A stretch of DNA of 7,666 bases, taken from an uncultured Gammaproteobacteria bacterium (GTDB taxonomy: Bacteria; Pseudomonadota; Gammaproteobacteria; Steroidobacterales; Woeseiaceae). The notes below the pieces were generated by a model. The model did not search any database and had not been told where the DNA came from. It saw only the letters and a list, made by a program, of their open reading frames with translations. The position numbers were made by a program, and so were the translations under genes. Positions 6,280 through 7,666 of the stretch are shown here, one piece after another. Where the stretch lies: NCBI GenBank assembly GCA_938003715.1, contig CALKYK010000272.1:1-7666 (forward strand). The letters are read 5' to 3'. Numbering within the stretch: the stretch's first letter is position 1; every line of letters begins with the position of its first letter.

Positions 6280-6297
6280 GTCGTGCCGCGGCACGAC
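6280..6297. promoter_or_regulatory. Perfect 18-base palindrome between divergent trmL and dihydroorotate dehydrogenase genes
   Basis: GTCGTGCCG is followed directly by its own reverse complement CGGCACGAC, giving a gapless two-fold symmetric site. It lies 22 bases upstream of trmL and 40 bases upstream of the dehydrogenase start, just before a possible -10 hexamer for the latter. This is the position and symmetry of an operator for a dimeric regulator. It is not followed by T runs and has no loop, so it is unlikely to be a terminator. The binding protein is unknown. Confidence 0.4.
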
Positions 6298-6305
6298 ATC
6301 GCGTG

Positions 6306-6311
6306 TATCAT
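6306..6311 (+). promoter_or_regulatory. Possible -10 element of the dihydroorotate dehydrogenase gene
   Basis: TATCAT matches the -10 consensus at four or more bases, is preceded by GTG, and lies 26 bases before the ATG. No good -35 is visible; the -35 region would fall within the palindrome at 6280-6297. A tentative call. Confidence 0.25.
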
Positions 6312-6337
6312 CGCCGCGGCCCGGCACCCGACAGATC

Positions 6338-7285
6338 ATGGCAGTAGCTTTCGACACTCCGCCCGCCCCGCTGCGCACCGAGTTTTGCGGCCTGACGCTG
6401 AACTCGCCGATCGTGCTGTTGTCCGGCTGCGTCGGCTTCGGCGAGGAATACACGCGCATCGAGGGATTCTCGAACCGCGACGTCGGCGCCGTGGTGCTGA
6501 AAGGCACCACCGGCGAACCGCGTCTCGGTAATACGCCGCACCGCGTCTGCGAAACGCCGATGGGTATGCTGAATGCAATCGGCCTGCAGAACCCCGGTGT
6601 CGACAAGGTCGTCGACGAAATCCTGCCTTCCCTCGACTTCACGGAGACGCGCTTCATCGCCAACGTATGCGGCTCTACGATCGACGAGTACGAATTCGTC
6701 ACCAGGCGCTTCGACGACTCCCCGATCGACGCGATCGAGATCAACATCTCGTGCCCGAATATCAAGGAAGGCGGCGTCTCTTTCGGTAACTACCCTGAGA
6801 TGTCCGCCAAGGTAGTTGCTGCGTGCCGGGCGAACACGTCGAAACCCATCATCGCGAAACTGTCGCCGAACCAGGCCGACATCGCCGAGAATGCGCGGCT
6901 CTGTATCGAAGCCGGCGCTGACGGGCTCGCCGTGATCAACACGATCATGGGCATGGCGATCGACGTCGAGACGCGCCGCCCTGTCATCGGCAACGTGCGC
7001 GGCGGACTGTCCGGTCCCGCCATCAAGCCGATCGCGTTACTGAAGGTGCACCAGGTCTACGAGGTCGCCGGGCCAAAGAACATTCCCATCATCGGCCAGG
7101 GCGGTATCGTCACTGCCGGGGACGCCATCGAATTCATGATCGCGGGCGCGACGACGGTGGGCGTCGGCACGGCACTCTTTTATGACCCGTTCGCCTGCAA
7201 GACCATCAACGAGGGCATCGCCGAGTACCTGGCGCGACATGAAATGCGCTCGGTCAGCGAATTGGTCGGGTCGTTGCAGGTATAG
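6338..7285 (+). CDS. pyrD: Dihydroorotate dehydrogenase, class 1B type (PyrD catalytic subunit)
   Basis: This 315-residue FMN-binding TIM-barrel protein is predicted to oxidise dihydroorotate to orotate in pyrimidine synthesis. Class 1 features are clear: KGTTGEPRLGN (55-65), ETPMGMLNAIGLQNPGV (72-88), NISCPNIKEGG (136-146, with Cys139 where class 2 enzymes have Ser), LSPN (175-178), INTIMGMAIDVETRRPV (200-216), GGLSGPAIKPIAL (222-234) and GQGGI (253-257). The GMAIDVETRRP and NAIGLQNPGV blocks are typical of subclass 1B, the NAD-linked form that normally pairs with the iron-sulfur/FAD subunit PyrK. No N-terminal membrane-binding helix is present, so it should be soluble, unlike the quinone-dependent class 2 enzyme usual in gammaproteobacteria. 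An early motif reads SGCVGFGEEY (29-38) where relatives usually have SGTFGYGEE. The ATG at 6338 gives normal length; the frame runs open back to 6269. No pyrK is in the window. A relative acting on another pyrimidine cannot be ruled out. Confidence 0.88.
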   Translation: MAVAFDTPPAPLRTEFCGLTLNSPIVLLSGCVGFGEEYTRIEGFSNRDVGAVVLKGTTGEPRLGNTPHRVCETPMGMLNAIGLQNPGVDKVVDEILPSLDFTETRFIANVCGSTIDEYEFVTRRFDDSPIDAIEINISCPNIKEGGVSFGNYPEMSAKVVAACRANTSKPIIAKLSPNQADIAENARLCIEAGADGLAVINTIMGMAIDVETRRPVIGNVRGGLSGPAIKPIALLKVHQVYEVAGPKNIPIIGQGGIVTAGDAIEFMIAGATTVGVGTALFYDPFACKTINEGIAEYLARHEMRSVSELVGSLQV

Positions 7286-7306
7286 GTCGCGTGCCGGGGC
7301 GGGCGA

Positions 7307-7666
7307 TCAGTCGAGTTCGAGCGAACGTATCTTGCGCGTCAGCGTGTTGCGTCCCCAGCCGAGCAGCTTCGCCGCTTCCTGGCGGTGGCCCTGCGCTTTC
7401 GCCAGCGCGACCCGTATCAGCGTTTTCGCGAACTCCGGCAGGGCCGACTGCACAAGCGGCTTGCCGTCGTCGCCGAGCAGTGCCTTTTCCGCCCAGTCGG
7501 CCAGGCTTTGCGTCCATTCATCCTGCGCGCCGCGGTCCGTGGACCGCCCGCCGAGGTCTTCCGGAATGTCCACGGCGGTGATGACGCTGCCCGGCGCCGT
7601 GACCGTCAGTCGGCGGGTTGCATTGACCAGTTGGCGCACGTTGCCGGGCCAGTGGTAGCTCATCAA
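7307..7666 (-). CDS. ntrC: Nitrogen regulator NtrC, C-terminal part (cut by window edge)
   Basis: The last 119 codons of a sigma-54 activator are visible; the rest lies beyond the right edge. It opens with LMSYHWPGNVRQL, the conserved end of the AAA+ domain in enhancer-binding proteins. A linker follows, then the Fis-type helix-turn-helix: ALAKAQGHRQEAAKLLGWGRNTLTRKIRSL. The linker block WTQSLADWAEKALL and the precise GWGRNTLTRK recognition helix match NtrC (GlnG) rather than other regulators of the class. NtrC is phosphorylated by NtrB under nitrogen limitation and switches on genes such as glnA. The gene converges on the dihydroorotate dehydrogenase gene with 21 bases between the stops. The first in-window codon is TTG, which is an internal Leu and not a start. 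Confidence 0.93.
   Translation of the reverse strand: MMSYHWPGNVRQLVNATRRLTVTAPGSVITAVDIPEDLGGRSTDRGAQDEWTQSLADWAEKALLGDDGKPLVQSALPEFAKTLIRVALAKAQGHRQEAAKLLGWGRNTLTRKIRSLELD

Noticed and set aside
6291..6315. Possible sigma-54 (-24/-12) promoter before the dehydrogenase gene, attractive because ntrC is nearby
   Set aside because: A GGCACG is present, but the GC expected at -12 is off by one base and the TTGC element is absent.
7286..7306. Search for a terminator between the convergent dehydrogenase and ntrC genes
   Set aside because: Only 21 GC-rich bases with no stem or T run that I can see.

Overview
The window is a GC-rich, densely packed stretch of bacterial chromosome. It carries ten genes, two of them cut by the window edges. 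Gene content and order point to a gammaproteobacterium: the YibQ / CtpA / EnvC block lies back to back with YibN / GrxC / SecB / GpsA, and TrmL and NtrC lie further along. As I recall it, the Pseudomonas order is ntrC, a small gene, trmL, secB, grx, rhodanese, gpm, envC, ctp, yibQ, and E. coli has yibQ-envC-gpmM facing yibN-grxC-secB-gpsA-cysE-trmL. The window is a variant of both. I cannot name a genus.

Left block, minus strand (1-2838): envC (division amidase activator), then an S41 carboxyl-terminal processing protease, then the start of a YibQ-type divergent polysaccharide deacetylase. All three carry export signals and belong to envelope and cell-wall maintenance. The protease and yibQ are 7 bases apart. 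envC is separated from the protease by about 130 bases.

Middle block, plus strand (2956-5231): membrane-anchored rhodanese (yibN), glutaredoxin 3 (grxC), export chaperone SecB and glycerol-3-phosphate dehydrogenase (gpsA), with gaps of 2, 3 and 12 bases. This looks like one operon. A candidate extended -10 promoter lies in the 117-base divergent gap before yibN. The phosphoglycerate mutase gene often found at this junction is absent.

Right block (5262-7666): a small DUF3592-like membrane protein and trmL on the minus strand, then a class 1B-type dihydroorotate dehydrogenase on the plus strand, then the C-terminal end of ntrC on the minus strand. The trmL/dehydrogenase divergent gap is about 80 bases and contains a perfect 18-base palindrome. 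gpsA converges with the DUF3592 gene over a small hairpin that resembles a common extragenic repeat.

No RNA gene, CRISPR array, insertion sequence or phage gene was seen, and no gap exceeds 300 bases. This is a mostly ordinary housekeeping region. The points most worth a second look are the class 1B dehydrogenase without a visible PyrK partner, the missing gpm gene, and the palindrome between trmL and the dehydrogenase. I found no convincing new biological system.
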